A stretch of DNA of 22,181 bases. It comes from Nitrospinae bacterium CG11_big_fil_rev_8_21_14_0_20_56_8. Lineage in GTDB: Bacteria > Nitrospinota > Nitrospinia > Nitrospinales > VA-1. Position numbers and translations under genes: made by a program. The notes beneath the pieces are model-generated. The model did no database searches, had not been told where the DNA came from, and saw nothing but the letters and a program-made list of their open reading frames with translations. The stretch spans positions 1 to 22,181 of the forward strand of contig PCWF01000005.1 of NCBI GenBank assembly GCA_002796165.1, in the 5' to 3' direction. Shown piece after piece: positions 1-6,807 of this stretch; position 1 is the first letter of the stretch, and each line of letters opens with the position of its first letter.

Positions 1-515
1 ACGGTGAAGCAGACCTCGTCGGATTTGGGATCGAACTTTCTTCCCTGCGTCGGGATGGGGGTGACTCCGTTGTCGGTCATTTCCCGGGAGAACTGGTTGA
101 TCACGAGGTCGATTCCCTTTTTGAGGCTTTCATAATCGCTGTTTTGGTTGGCGGCTCCCGCGGCCCGTTTTAAATTATCGAGAATGGGTACGAGGCGTGC
201 AAACAGGTTGGCCTTGAACTGGTCGAGACGCGCTTCGTTTTCGCGTTGGAGCCGCTGGCGGAATTCGTCGTTCTGCACCGTGGACTGTTTATAGGCGGCG
301 ATGTATTCGCGAAGCTGACGGTCTTTTTCCTCGGCTTCGTGCTTCAGTTTTTCCACGTAAGTGGGCAGGCGCTCCTCTACGACGGAGCCATCCGTAGGGA
401 TGTCCCCATTTTCACTTTCCAGAATGGAACTCCTTCGGTCCACGACGTTGATCTTGGGGCGCTCATCGTCTCCCTGGACCGATGGGGCAATGTTTGGGGT
501 GTTGCTTTTTGACAT
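1..515 (-). CDS. grpE: GrpE nucleotide exchange factor (3' part cut by window edge)
   Basis: GrpE is the cytoplasmic co-chaperone that releases ADP from DnaK. Translating the minus strand from ATG at 513-515 gives about 171 residues before the window ends. A variable acidic N-terminus is followed by a long charged helix (about residues 50-95, Glu/Lys/Arg/Gln rich). Then come the GrpE signatures FARLVPILDNLKRA, INQFSREMTDNGV, GRKFDP and DEVCFTV, the last being the start of the C-terminal beta domain. The C-terminus lies outside the window. A GGAG sequence sits about 11 nt before the ATG. The gene follows dnaK on the same strand after 229 nt. Family identity is secure from the motifs. The exact start is slightly less certain because the ribosome site is rather distant. 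Confidence 0.93.
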   Translation of the reverse strand, partial: MSKSNTPNIAPSVQGDDERPKINVVDRRSSILESENGDIPTDGSVVEERLPTYVEKLKHEAEEKDRQLREYIAAYKQSTVQNDEFRQRLQRENEARLDQFKANLFARLVPILDNLKRAAGAANQNSDYESLKKGIDLVINQFSREMTDNGVTPIPTQGRKFDPKSDEVCFT

Positions 516-744
516 GGGGTAAAGGTCTCCGGCAAATAACCGCAAGGGAAGGCCGGCCGGTGCGACCCTGGCTTTCCTTTGCGGGTATAAGGGCCGACCG
601 GTTCCGGTACGCCATCGAGCAAGGGAAAGACGGCACGCCGGAACGGGTTGGCCCGGGGGATTGATGGGGACTTCAGACCACCGGTCCTGAACCGTTCCGT
701 GTGGATTCGGAATCAGGGCCCGGAGTCGGAAGCTTCCTTCTTAA
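516..744 (-). other. dnaK-grpE intergenic spacer
   Basis: This 229 nt spacer separates the dnaK stop from the grpE start. Open frames on both strands here are short and rich in Pro/Arg/Gly, with no recognisable domain. I see no hairpin followed by a T-run, so dnaK-grpE read-through is possible. GC-rich inverted segments (CCGGCCGGT and ACCGGTTCCGG, about 552-608) could fold, but the match is imperfect. Confidence 0.4.
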
Positions 745-2661
745 TTATTTTTTATTGCTGATATCCTCGAACTCGGCATCGACGACGTCGTCATCCTTTT
801 TGTCGCCTCCGGATTCGCCTCCCGGTCCCTGGCCGCCCGCTTCACCGCCCTCCGTCTTCTGGCTTTGCGAGTAGATGGCCTGGGCCAGTTTGTGTGCGAC
901 TTCATTGACCTTTTCCAATTGTGCTTTCAACTCGTCGACCTCGTCCTCAAGGTGTTTGCGCGCTTCGGCGATGGCTTCCTCCGCCGCTTTCACGTCCGCC
1001 TCGGGGAGCTTGTCTTTATTCTCGCGAATGGTCTTCTCGGTGTTGTAAATCACCGAGTCGAGCTGGTTTTTGTGGTCGATTTTCTCACGGCGTTTCTTAT
1101 CCGCGTCGGCGTTGGACTCGGCATCCTTGACCATCTTCTCGATTTCCTGATCGTTCAGGCCGGTGGAGCCGGTGATGGCGATCTTCTGTTCCTTGCCGGT
1201 TCCCTTATCCTTGGCCGAGACGTTGAGAATGCCGTTGGCGTCGATGTCGAACGTCACCTCGATCTGCGGCATGCCACGCGGGGCGGGGGGAATCCCGTCC
1301 AGATGGAACTTGCCGAGGGAGCGGTTGTCCTTGGCCATCTCACGCTCGCCCTGCAGAACGTTGATCTCGACGCTCGGCTGGTTGTCCGATGCGGTGGAGA
1401 AGACTTCGCTTTTGCGTGAGGGAATGGTGGTGTTCCGCTCGATCAGACGGGTGGTCACCCCGCCCAGGGTTTCGATGCCGAGGGAGAGGGGAGTCACGTC
1501 GAGAAGAAGGATGTCCTTCACTTCTCCGGAAAGAACGCCCGCCTGAACGGCGGCGCCCAGCGCGACCACTTCGTCCGGGTTGACCCCGCGGTGCGGTTCC
1601 TTGCCGAACAGTTTTTTCACCGTCTGCAGGACCAGAGGGACCCGCGTGGAACCGCCCACGAGAACCACCTCGTCGATTTTGCTCGGGTCCAGATTGGCGT
1701 CTTCCATGGCCCGCTTGCAGGGTTGCACCGTTTTCTGGACGAGATCGTCGATCATGGACTCGAACTTGGCCCGGGACAGCTTGACGTTCATGTGCTTGGG
1801 ACCCGACGCGTCGGCCGTGATGAACGGCAGGTTGATGTCCGTTTCGTTTACCGTGGACAACTCCATCTTGGCTTTTTCCGAAGCCTCTTTAAGCCGTTGA
1901 AGGGCCATGTTGTCCTTGGACAGGTCGATGCCCTGATCTTTGCGGAACTCCTGAACCAGCCAATCGATGACGCGGTGGTCGAAGTTGTCGCCGCCGAGAT
2001 GGGTATCGCCGTTGGTGGCTTTCACCTCAACCACGTTGTCGCCCACTTCGAGGATCGAGATGTCGAACGTTCCCCCACCCAGGTCGTAAACCGCGATGGT
2101 GTGGTCTTTCTTTTTATCCAGCCCGTATGCGAGGGCCGCCGCCGTGGGTTCGTTGATGATGCGCTTGACCTCCAGACCCGCGATGCGTCCCGCGTCCTTG
2201 GTCGCCTGCCGCTGGGAATCGTTGAAGTATGCGGGAACGGTGATGACCGCTTCTTTCACCGTTTCGCCCAGGTAGGCCTCGGCGGCTTTTTTCAGTTTTT
2301 GCAGGATCATCGCCGAAATTTCCGGGGGGGTGTACTGCTTGTTGTTATTGCTGATCGAGATTTTGACTTCGTTTTTGGCCCCCGAAACCACCTTGTAAGG
2401 AACCATTTTTTGTTCCTCGTTCACCTCGTTGGTGAACCGTCCCATGAATCGTTTAACCGAGAAGATGGTGTTTTCGGGATTGGCGATGGCCTGTCGTTTG
2501 GCGACCTGGCCGACAAGAATTTCCCCGTCTTTCGTGAAGGCGACCACCGAGGGCGTGGTGCGGCTCCCTTCTTCGTTCAGGATAACCTTGGGTTCGTTCC
2601 CCTCCATAACGGCGACCACCGAGTTGGTGGTGCCCAGGTCGATACCTACGATTTTTCCCAT
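745..2661 (-). CDS. dnaK: Chaperone DnaK (Hsp70)
   Basis: DnaK is the ATP-dependent cytoplasmic Hsp70 chaperone that works with DnaJ and GrpE. The 638-residue protein is the normal full length. The N-terminal ATPase begins GIDLGTTNSVVAV (phosphate-binding loop). It also has the motifs AVITVPAYFNDSQRQATKDAG, IINEPTAAALAYG, VYDLGGGTFDIS and VLVGGSTRVP. The linker DILLLDVTPLSLG is followed by the substrate-binding domain, a helical lid (about 510-600), a Gly-rich tail and the DAEFEDI-type C-terminal motif. The start ATG (2659-2661) is preceded by an AAGGA-type ribosome site. grpE lies downstream on the same strand. No CIRCE operator is visible; regulation may be by the promoter and 5' UTR palindrome listed separately. 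Assignment is unambiguous. Confidence 0.99.
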   Translation of the reverse strand: MGKIVGIDLGTTNSVVAVMEGNEPKVILNEEGSRTTPSVVAFTKDGEILVGQVAKRQAIANPENTIFSVKRFMGRFTNEVNEEQKMVPYKVVSGAKNEVKISISNNNKQYTPPEISAMILQKLKKAAEAYLGETVKEAVITVPAYFNDSQRQATKDAGRIAGLEVKRIINEPTAAALAYGLDKKKDHTIAVYDLGGGTFDISILEVGDNVVEVKATNGDTHLGGDNFDHRVIDWLVQEFRKDQGIDLSKDNMALQRLKEASEKAKMELSTVNETDINLPFITADASGPKHMNVKLSRAKFESMIDDLVQKTVQPCKRAMEDANLDPSKIDEVVLVGGSTRVPLVLQTVKKLFGKEPHRGVNPDEVVALGAAVQAGVLSGEVKDILLLDVTPLSLGIETLGGVTTRLIERNTTIPSRKSEVFSTASDNQPSVEINVLQGEREMAKDNRSLGKFHLDGIPPAPRGMPQIEVTFDIDANGILNVSAKDKGTGKEQKIAITGSTGLNDQEIEKMVKDAESNADADKKRREKIDHKNQLDSVIYNTEKTIRENKDKLPEADVKAAEEAIAEARKHLEDEVDELKAQLEKVNEVAHKLAQAIYSQSQKTEGGEAGGQGPGGESGGDKKDDDVVDAEFEDISNKK

Positions 2662-2678
2662 GGTGGTACGTCCTTTCT

Positions 2679-2692
2679 TAGATTAGAATCTA
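2679..2692. promoter_or_regulatory. Small palindrome in dnaK 5' UTR
   Basis: TAGATT-AG-AATCTA is a 6-bp inverted repeat lying 18-31 nt upstream of the dnaK ATG. It could be a repressor site or a small RNA hairpin. It does not match CIRCE. Function is inferred only from position, and a short palindrome in AT-rich DNA may be chance. Confidence 0.25.
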
Positions 2693-2749
2693 TTGTTAAT
2701 TTATATAAAAACCCAGTTTCGGGATTAGGGTGCGACTTGGCTCCAAAGC

Positions 2750-2778
2750 TAAATAAAACCGCAAAGTAACCCTGTCAA
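2750..2778 (-). promoter_or_regulatory. Candidate dnaK promoter
   Basis: On the minus strand a perfect TTGACA -35 box (2773-2778) is followed after 17 nt by TATTTA (2750-2755), a weak -10. It lies about 90 nt upstream of the dnaK start. A sigma-32-like pattern was not recognised. An AT-rich TATATAAAT segment closer to the gene is an alternative -10. Confidence 0.4.
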
Positions 2779-2887
2779 GGCGAAGGAAAATTATTTACGG
2801 AGCGGGGAGGGATGCGAATGGGGGTAAATTGTTATAAAATCTTTTAAATTCAAAAAGTTAGATTGGGAAAGCTGATCTTCATTTAAG

Positions 2888-2917
2888 TTGTCTTTTCCGC
2901 GGCATTTCCATTATACT
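2888..2917 (+). promoter_or_regulatory. Promoter of the plus-strand PilZ gene
   Basis: TTGTCT (2888-2893), an 18-nt spacer, then TATACT (2912-2917) gives a good housekeeping-sigma match. The predicted transcript would begin near 2924, about 24 nt before the chosen ATG at 2948. This argues against the longer frame starting with TTG at 2888. Confidence 0.55.
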
Positions 2918-2947
2918 GAGTGCAATTTCAATTCCGTTGAGGAAAAC

Positions 2948-3334
2948 ATGTCTGAAAATTCGACGCACGAAAGCCGGGAATTCACCCGGGTTCCGCTTCA
3001 TTTGGAGGTTCAGCTTAAAATTGCGGATAAGGTCATCAAGTCCACCCAAACGCGCGATTTGAGCATGAAAGGGGTATTTGTGATTTGCCGGGAAAAGTTT
3101 CCCCTCCATTCCCCCTGCGACGTGTCTCTTTTTCTTCAAGCGATGGAACCCATCGAGGTCCATTTCCGGGGAAAAGTGGAGCGGGAGATGGAAGGGGGAC
3201 TCGCCATTGAATTTACCGAAATGGATCTGGAAAGTTTCGAGCATTTGCAAAAACTGCTTCGATACAATTCCAGCGACAGCGATCAGATCGATGAGGAGCT
3301 CCACACTCACATCGGCTTGAAGAAAAAGTCCTGA
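2948..3334 (+). CDS. PilZ domain protein (single domain)
   Basis: A 128-residue cytoplasmic protein made almost entirely of one PilZ domain. PilZ domains typically bind cyclic di-GMP. The two binding motifs are visible: REFTR (RxxxR, near residue 11) and DLSMKG (D/NxSxxG, near residue 39). A beta-barrel follows, then an acidic tail ending in KKKS. The ATG at 2948 is chosen because GAGGA sits 5 nt upstream and a promoter ends just before it. The frame can be extended to a TTG at 2888, but that codon lies in the -35 box. The gene is divergent from dnaK and has no operon partner. Its target is unknown; a role in motility or surface behaviour is inferred from the chemotaxis and motor genes nearby. 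Confidence 0.85.
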   Translation: MSENSTHESREFTRVPLHLEVQLKIADKVIKSTQTRDLSMKGVFVICREKFPLHSPCDVSLFLQAMEPIEVHFRGKVEREMEGGLAIEFTEMDLESFEHLQKLLRYNSSDSDQIDEELHTHIGLKKKS

Positions 3335-3482
3335 CCGGCCCGCCAGCCTTATAGAGCTTATAGAGAAAGAGAGCTTCGTAGAGCGCCGACCCTGAATGAT
3401 TTCCAATTCCCCGTGGCTTTGCCCCGGGGTTTTCTCCGTCGGTGTCATTTCGATCCAGCATGGGGGGGCATGCTCCAATGAT

Positions 3483-3555
3483 GTTCCAGCCAGATTCTTC
3501 GCGGAGTTTATCCTGAGCCTGCCGAAGGACTCAGGATGACCTTTAGAAAGGCTCC
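3483..3555. repeat. Dispersed hairpin repeat, copy 1
   Basis: Copy 1 runs from GTTCCAGCCAGATTCTTCG to AGAAAGGCTCC. It contains the inverted pair ATCCTGAG / CTCAGGAT around a CCTGCCGAAGG loop. It matches copy 2 (3653-3727) with only a few differences and a 2-nt indel, and relates to the inverted copy at 22052-22127. The composition is typical of REP-like intergenic repeats. Confidence 0.85.
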
Positions 3556-3582
3556 ATGAAATTGTCATTCTGAGGCGCATCC

Positions 3583-3600
3583 GCGCCGAAGAATCTTGCC
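3583..3600 (+). repeat. 18-nt repeat module A
   Basis: GCGCCGAAGAATCTTGCC occurs here and again, reverse-complemented, at 22158-22175. In both places it lies upstream (in repeat orientation) of the GTTCCAGCCAGATCCTTCG module, separated by a non-conserved stretch of a few tens of nt. This suggests a compound repeat made of two modules. Confidence 0.75.
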
Positions 3601-3652
3601 GAGGATTCGGGACGACGCCTGTGCCCGCTGTTCGGGTACCTTCCCCATTCAC

Positions 3653-3727
3653 GTTCCAGCCAGATCCTTCGGGTGGAGTTTATCCTGAGCCTGCCGAAGG
3701 GCTCAGGATGACCTTTAGAAAGGCTCC
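3653..3727. repeat. Dispersed hairpin repeat, copy 2, overlapping a gene end
   Basis: Near-identical to copy 1, with offset 170 nt. Its last 13 nt (3715-3727) are the stop codon and final codons (Glu-Pro-Phe-stop) of the downstream cheX-like gene. The same 13 nt follow copy 1, where there is no gene. Either the repeat supplied the gene's end, or a local duplication copied the gene's last codons. Confidence 0.85.
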
Positions 3728-4203
3728 GATTGAATTTTTTGTGACACGCGGGAACGGGTTGTCGGTTGCAGAAGAGACACCCGGAATTTCTGCTCCTCGC
3801 ACAGGAAGCAGATCTGGGTGACCGGGATGGTTCCGGGAAAAAACAGGGAATGTCCTTCCAGCGCGACGATAGGGACCGAAAGATAGTTCGGTTCGGGAAG
3901 CAGGGCCTTGATATTGCCGCCGACCATATTGATCAACTCGCCCTGCGAATCCTTGATCTCTTCCGTGGTGATCTCGCCGGGCTCAAGAAAGAACATTTTC
4001 CCGGCGAGGGTGCGGGCCAGATCGGGGTGGGTTTCAAGAACGACCAGCCCGGTCCATTCTCCCATGATTTGTACGCAAGCCGTCACCCAGTCCTTAGCCA
4101 GAAGCGGGATGGGGTCGTCGGGGGACGGAACCACTTCCAGGTCCAGGAGGGTTTGCCAGACCAGTTGCGTGTACTCGCGGAGCTCGTTTTCCAAAACCGG
4201 CAT
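3715..4203 (-). CDS. cheX: CheX-family chemotaxis phosphatase (second copy)
   Basis: A 162-residue cytoplasmic protein of the CheC/CheX/FliY phosphatase superfamily, which removes phosphate from CheY-P. The catalytic helix reads GELINMVGGNIKALL, giving the ExxN motif with Glu89 and Asn92. The N-terminal half includes VQIMGEWTG and LARTLAGKMF, shared with the neighbouring paralogue. Start ATG is preceded by AAGGAG. It follows the first copy after 24 nt and is the last gene of the cheR group. Oddity: the last codons lie inside a dispersed repeat, so the C-terminal tail (about QPTTRSRVSQKIQSEPF) may be altered. Family membership rests on the ExxN helix and is fairly sure. In vivo substrate is inferred. 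Confidence 0.82.
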   Translation of the reverse strand: MPVLENELREYTQLVWQTLLDLEVVPSPDDPIPLLAKDWVTACVQIMGEWTGLVVLETHPDLARTLAGKMFFLEPGEITTEEIKDSQGELINMVGGNIKALLPEPNYLSVPIVALEGHSLFFPGTIPVTQICFLCEEQKFRVSLLQPTTRSRVSQKIQSEPF

Positions 4204-4227
4204 GGCCTCTCCTTTCCCGCGTAAGAG

Positions 4228-4704
4228 TTATTTCGCTCTTTCCTTCCCGGCGGCTTTTTTCAGCAGGGAGACCACGAACCGGTGGTTCTGGTGCTGGAAA
4301 GTGATCTGGGTGACCTGCTCGCTTCCGGGTACGCGCAGGTGCTGGTTGGCGACGGCCACGGCGGGAAGGGACAGGTAGCATTCCTGCTCGGGGGTATGGA
4401 GCAGGGACTTGATATTCCCTCCGGTCATGTTGGCCAGTTCTCCAAGCGCGTCCTGAATTTCATCCTTTGAGGCGGTTTCCTCATTGGTGCCGAACATGAT
4501 GGCGGCGGCTTTTCTTGCGAGAGGCAGGGGGCACGTGAGCATCACGGTTCCGTCCCAGCTTCCCATGATCTGAACGCAACCGGAAAGCGTTCCTTCGGAT
4601 CCGTCGGGAAGGAATTCCTCCTGGGTCCGGTGCACTTCCAGACCGAGAATCTGTTTCCAGATATCCACGGTATATTGGCAAATTTCGTCTTCCATGAATT
4701 GCAT
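4228..4704 (-). CDS. cheX: CheX-family chemotaxis phosphatase (first copy)
   Basis: A 158-residue paralogue of the next gene, aligned over its whole length without large gaps. The catalytic helix is GELANMTGGNIKSLL, with Glu89 and Asn92 as the ExxN pair. Other shared blocks are VQIMGSWDG and LARKAAAIMF. The ribosome site AGGAG overlaps the last codons and stop of cheR, 7 nt before the ATG, so translation is probably coupled to cheR. The tandem arrangement indicates gene duplication followed by divergence, with both copies keeping catalytic residues. The expected role is to dephosphorylate a CheY such as the one encoded at 6025-6399. Distinguishing CheX from CheC-like proteins from sequence alone is less certain, but one ExxN motif and about 160 residues fit CheX. 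Confidence 0.82.
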   Translation of the reverse strand: MQFMEDEICQYTVDIWKQILGLEVHRTQEEFLPDGSEGTLSGCVQIMGSWDGTVMLTCPLPLARKAAAIMFGTNEETASKDEIQDALGELANMTGGNIKSLLHTPEQECYLSLPAVAVANQHLRVPGSEQVTQITFQHQNHRFVVSLLKKAAGKERAK

Positions 4705-4708
4705 GTTC

Positions 4709-5533
4709 TTACTCCTGACGAAGCCGGTAGCATCCTGACTGCTTGAAGTTCATGCGCTCGAACTTGTCATCCAGGTTCAGGGTGGTTTCGGCGGCACCCA
4801 GAAAAAGGTATCCGTCGGGTTTTAAGATATCACGAATTTTTTTCAGAATGGATTTCTTGGTTTCGATGTCAAAATAGATCAGAACATTCCGCATCATGAT
4901 AATGTCCACGGACGGCATGTAAGGCCATTTTTCACAGAGATTGAGAAGACGGAAGTCGATCATCTTTCTGACATCTTCCTTGATCTGCCATTCCATCCCG
5001 GTGCGGGCGAAATATTTGACCAGCAGGGGAGCGGGGAGTCCACGGTTGATTTCCAATTGGCTGTAAAATCCGGCCTGGCAACGTTTCTGCATGTTTCTGG
5101 AAATGTCGCTGGCCATGAAAAACATTTTCCAGTTCAACAGTTGTGGAAAGTTTTCCCGGATGAGCATGGCCAGGCTGAAAGGTTCCTGCCCGCTGGAGCT
5201 GGCGCCGCACCAGATATTCAACTCACGGGTCGCCTGCCGTTTCTGGATCATTTCGGGAATGAGGGTGCTTTTGAGCAATTCAAAAGGGTGGATATCCCGG
5301 AAAAACGAGGTCTCGTTGGTGGTCATCGCCTCGACGACCCGGTCGCGCAAGTCCCTGGCCGTCTCGGTTTTCATTTTGTGGACCAGTTGCTCGATGGACC
5401 CCCACCCCTCCGTATGGATCAAAGGCATGATCCGCGATTCGACAAGGTACTCTTTACCTTTCTCCAGAACGATGGCCGAATCTTTCCGGACTACCTGGCT
5501 GATATAATCAAAATCGCTGGGGCTGATGGGCAT
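4709..5533 (-). CDS. cheR: Chemotaxis methyltransferase CheR
   Basis: A 274-residue cytoplasmic enzyme that transfers methyl groups from S-adenosylmethionine to glutamates of chemoreceptors. The N-terminal helical CheR domain (about 1-70) is followed by TTNETSFFRD (71-80). The SAM-binding motif is IWCGASSSGQEP (107-118), then the acidic residue in ASDIS (Asp143) and RNVLIYFD (215-222). All are standard CheR signatures. There is no C-terminal TPR or pentapeptide extension. It is followed by the cheX pair with a 4-nt gap. No receptor, CheA, CheW or CheB is in the window, so its partners must be encoded elsewhere. Assignment is secure. Confidence 0.96.
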   Translation of the reverse strand: MPISPSDFDYISQVVRKDSAIVLEKGKEYLVESRIMPLIHTEGWGSIEQLVHKMKTETARDLRDRVVEAMTTNETSFFRDIHPFELLKSTLIPEMIQKRQATRELNIWCGASSSGQEPFSLAMLIRENFPQLLNWKMFFMASDISRNMQKRCQAGFYSQLEINRGLPAPLLVKYFARTGMEWQIKEDVRKMIDFRLLNLCEKWPYMPSVDIIMMRNVLIYFDIETKKSILKKIRDILKPDGYLFLGAAETTLNLDDKFERMNFKQSGCYRLRQE

Positions 5534-6024
5534 AGAGCCGAGTTTCTCCTGGCCTCAAAACCACCCGTATTGAGATTGGGCGATGGGTTTTTTTTCAAAC
5601 GGACATGCTTCCAGACCGATTCCGCCGCCGGAATTGGAAATCATGGGGCGCGCCGTTTCCCGGGATTTGAGTCCCGAAGTCGACAACAGGATGTTTCGGA
5701 ATCCCTTGCCGGGAAAGGGTGAATTCAATTTTGCGAGGGCGGCTCTTGCCCGAGGTTTGCGCGGAAGATGCGATGCCGCGCGGGCTGGAGAGAGGGAAAT
5801 CCATCCGCTCCGGGTGTGCCGTTTCAGGCCCCGGTGCGGTCTCTTTTCGGTTAATTCGATGTCCCCGGAGAGGATAGGGTGATAAGCCCGGGGGACGTGA
5901 TTTTGTACCAACGGCGCATGGGCCACCCATGCGCCAGCCGGATTATTGTTTGGCCTTGCCAACGGACCTGCCGTGACGTTGTTCGCAAGCACCCCATCAT
6001 CGATCGTCAGTAACCGCTTGAACA
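5534..6024. other. 490-nt stretch between cheY and cheR, no convincing gene
   Basis: A minus-strand frame starts with ATG overlapping the cheY stop (TAATG) and runs 156 codons to 5555. After the first dozen codons it is rich in Arg/Pro/Ala/Ser, matches no domain I know, and spans a perfect hairpin, so I do not call it a gene. Plus-strand frames are equally unconvincing. The region also holds a GTCCCCGG/CCGGGGGAC inverted pair. It may be a decayed gene or a regulatory spacer upstream of cheR. Confidence 0.45.
5913..5935. terminator. Perfect 10-bp stem-loop downstream of cheY
   Basis: GGCGCATGGG-CCA-CCCATGCGCC is a perfect 10-bp stem with a 3-nt loop, about 90 nt past the cheY stop. No T-run follows on either strand, so it is not a textbook intrinsic terminator. 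It could end or stabilise the cheY transcript. Confidence 0.5.
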
Positions 6025-6399
6025 TTATTTGCCCGTTATGATCCCGAGGAGGGTCAGTTTTTCCTGTATCATTTCTTTGGTGAACGGCTTCATGACATAT
6101 TCGTTCGCGCCGGCTTCCAGAGCCTTGATCACCTGCGACATTTCCGTTTCAGTCGTGACCATCATCAGGCGCATGTCGTTATAGGCCGGGTTGCTTCGCA
6201 CGGCCACCACGAAGTCATAGCCGTTCATCACGGGCATGTTCCAATCCACCATGGCCATTTCGAACTTGCCGGCTTCTTTCAGTTTATCCAGCGCTTCCTG
6301 TCCATTGCTGGCTTCCGCCACCTCAAAACCCAGTTGTTTGAGGATTTGACTCAGGATCAATCGGATTGCCCGGGAATCGTCAATTACCAGAATGCGCAC
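6025..6399 (-). CDS. cheY: CheY-like single-domain response regulator
   Basis: A 124-residue receiver domain with no output domain. The acidic pair is Asp7-Asp8 (LVIDDS), the phosphoacceptor is Asp52 (MVDWNMPVMNG), the switch Thr is in MVTTET (about 82-83), and the conserved Lys is Lys104 (YVMKPF). The set is complete, so phosphorylation is expected. The start codon is GTG at 6399, fixed by a strong AAGGAGG ribosome site 5 nt upstream. It is on the same strand as cheR and the cheX pair but separated from them by about 490 nt. As a stand-alone receiver it probably acts on the flagellar switch, or as a phosphate sink, and is the likely CheX substrate. Which of these roles applies is inference. 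Confidence 0.93.
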   Translation of the reverse strand: MRILVIDDSRAIRLILSQILKQLGFEVAEASNGQEALDKLKEAGKFEMAMVDWNMPVMNGYDFVVAVRSNPAYNDMRLMMVTTETEMSQVIKALEAGANEYVMKPFTKEMIQEKLTLLGIITGK

Positions 6400-6487
6400 C
6401 TACTCCTCCTTGACCTCGCAATATGGGTCTGCCCGTTTCGAAATGAATGAATGGTTCGGATTATTTGGAATTAACCGTTAGTTTAAA

Positions 6488-6516
6488 GGCTAAAGGATAT
6501 CCCTCGATCCTGTCAA
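6488..6516 (-). promoter_or_regulatory. Possible cheY promoter
   Basis: A perfect TTGACA (6511-6516) on the minus strand lies about 110 nt upstream of cheY. The -10 position at 17 nt spacing reads TTAGCC (6488-6493), which is poor. A flagellar sigma-28 site was not recognised. The remainder of 6400-6807 holds nothing else I can assign apart from the terminator at 6625-6659. Confidence 0.25.
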
Positions 6517-6624
6517 CTTAAATCGGAAAATGGGTTTCCTTCTGGCCGCGGAGCCAGGCCCTGTTTTCGGGCTCCGTTGTTCGTGGAACGAAAGATTCCC
6601 GGATTTGATAAAGCCCATAAGGAC

Positions 6625-6659
6625 AAAAAACCGTCCGGCGGGAACCGCCGGACGGTTTT
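6625..6659 (-). terminator. Rho-independent terminator of the CO-dehydrogenase-beta-like gene
   Basis: CCGTCCGGCGG-GAA-CCGCCGGACGG (6631-6655) is a perfect 11-bp GC-rich stem with a GAA loop. On the minus strand it is followed by six T's. It lies about 150 nt downstream of the gene ending at 6808. The plus-strand side has four T's, so it may work in both directions. Confidence 0.9.
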
Positions 6660-6807
6660 GGGTGAATTCAGGGGCCACGCATCATTACCGGTAATCAGGG
6701 GCGAGCCCTTTAATTTCAAATCCGCGAAGCTGACGATCTGCAGGGTCAGCACCTCTCAGAGGCACCCTTCGAGTTTTGGCCTTCCCCCGTTTTCCGGAGG
6801 GGAACCC

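Larger units (their letters stand above)
3335..3714. other. Intergenic region holding dispersed repeats
   Basis: A 380-nt stretch between convergent genes (pilZ on plus, cheX on minus). It holds two near-identical copies of a hairpin repeat and a separate 18-nt module, listed below. Nothing in it looks coding. I see no classical T-tract terminator; the repeat hairpins may serve as ends for both transcripts. Confidence 0.6.

Noticed and set aside
1591..2769. 392-codon plus-strand frame antisense to dnaK
   Set aside because: It lies almost wholly opposite the secure dnaK gene, has no domain or ribosome site, and long antisense frames are common opposite GC-biased genes.
2662..2800. CIRCE operator in front of dnaK
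   Set aside because: No TTAGCACTC-N9-GAGTGCTAA match is present; the only palindrome is a short AT-rich one.
2879..3652. 257-codon minus-strand frame across the PilZ gene and repeats
   Set aside because: It opposes a PilZ gene with intact motifs, promoter and ribosome site, and runs through repeat DNA.
3483..3727. CRISPR array
   Set aside because: There are only two copies with 73-75 nt units and a spacer-like gap of about 97 nt; the units are internally palindromic REP-like elements with further dispersed relatives.
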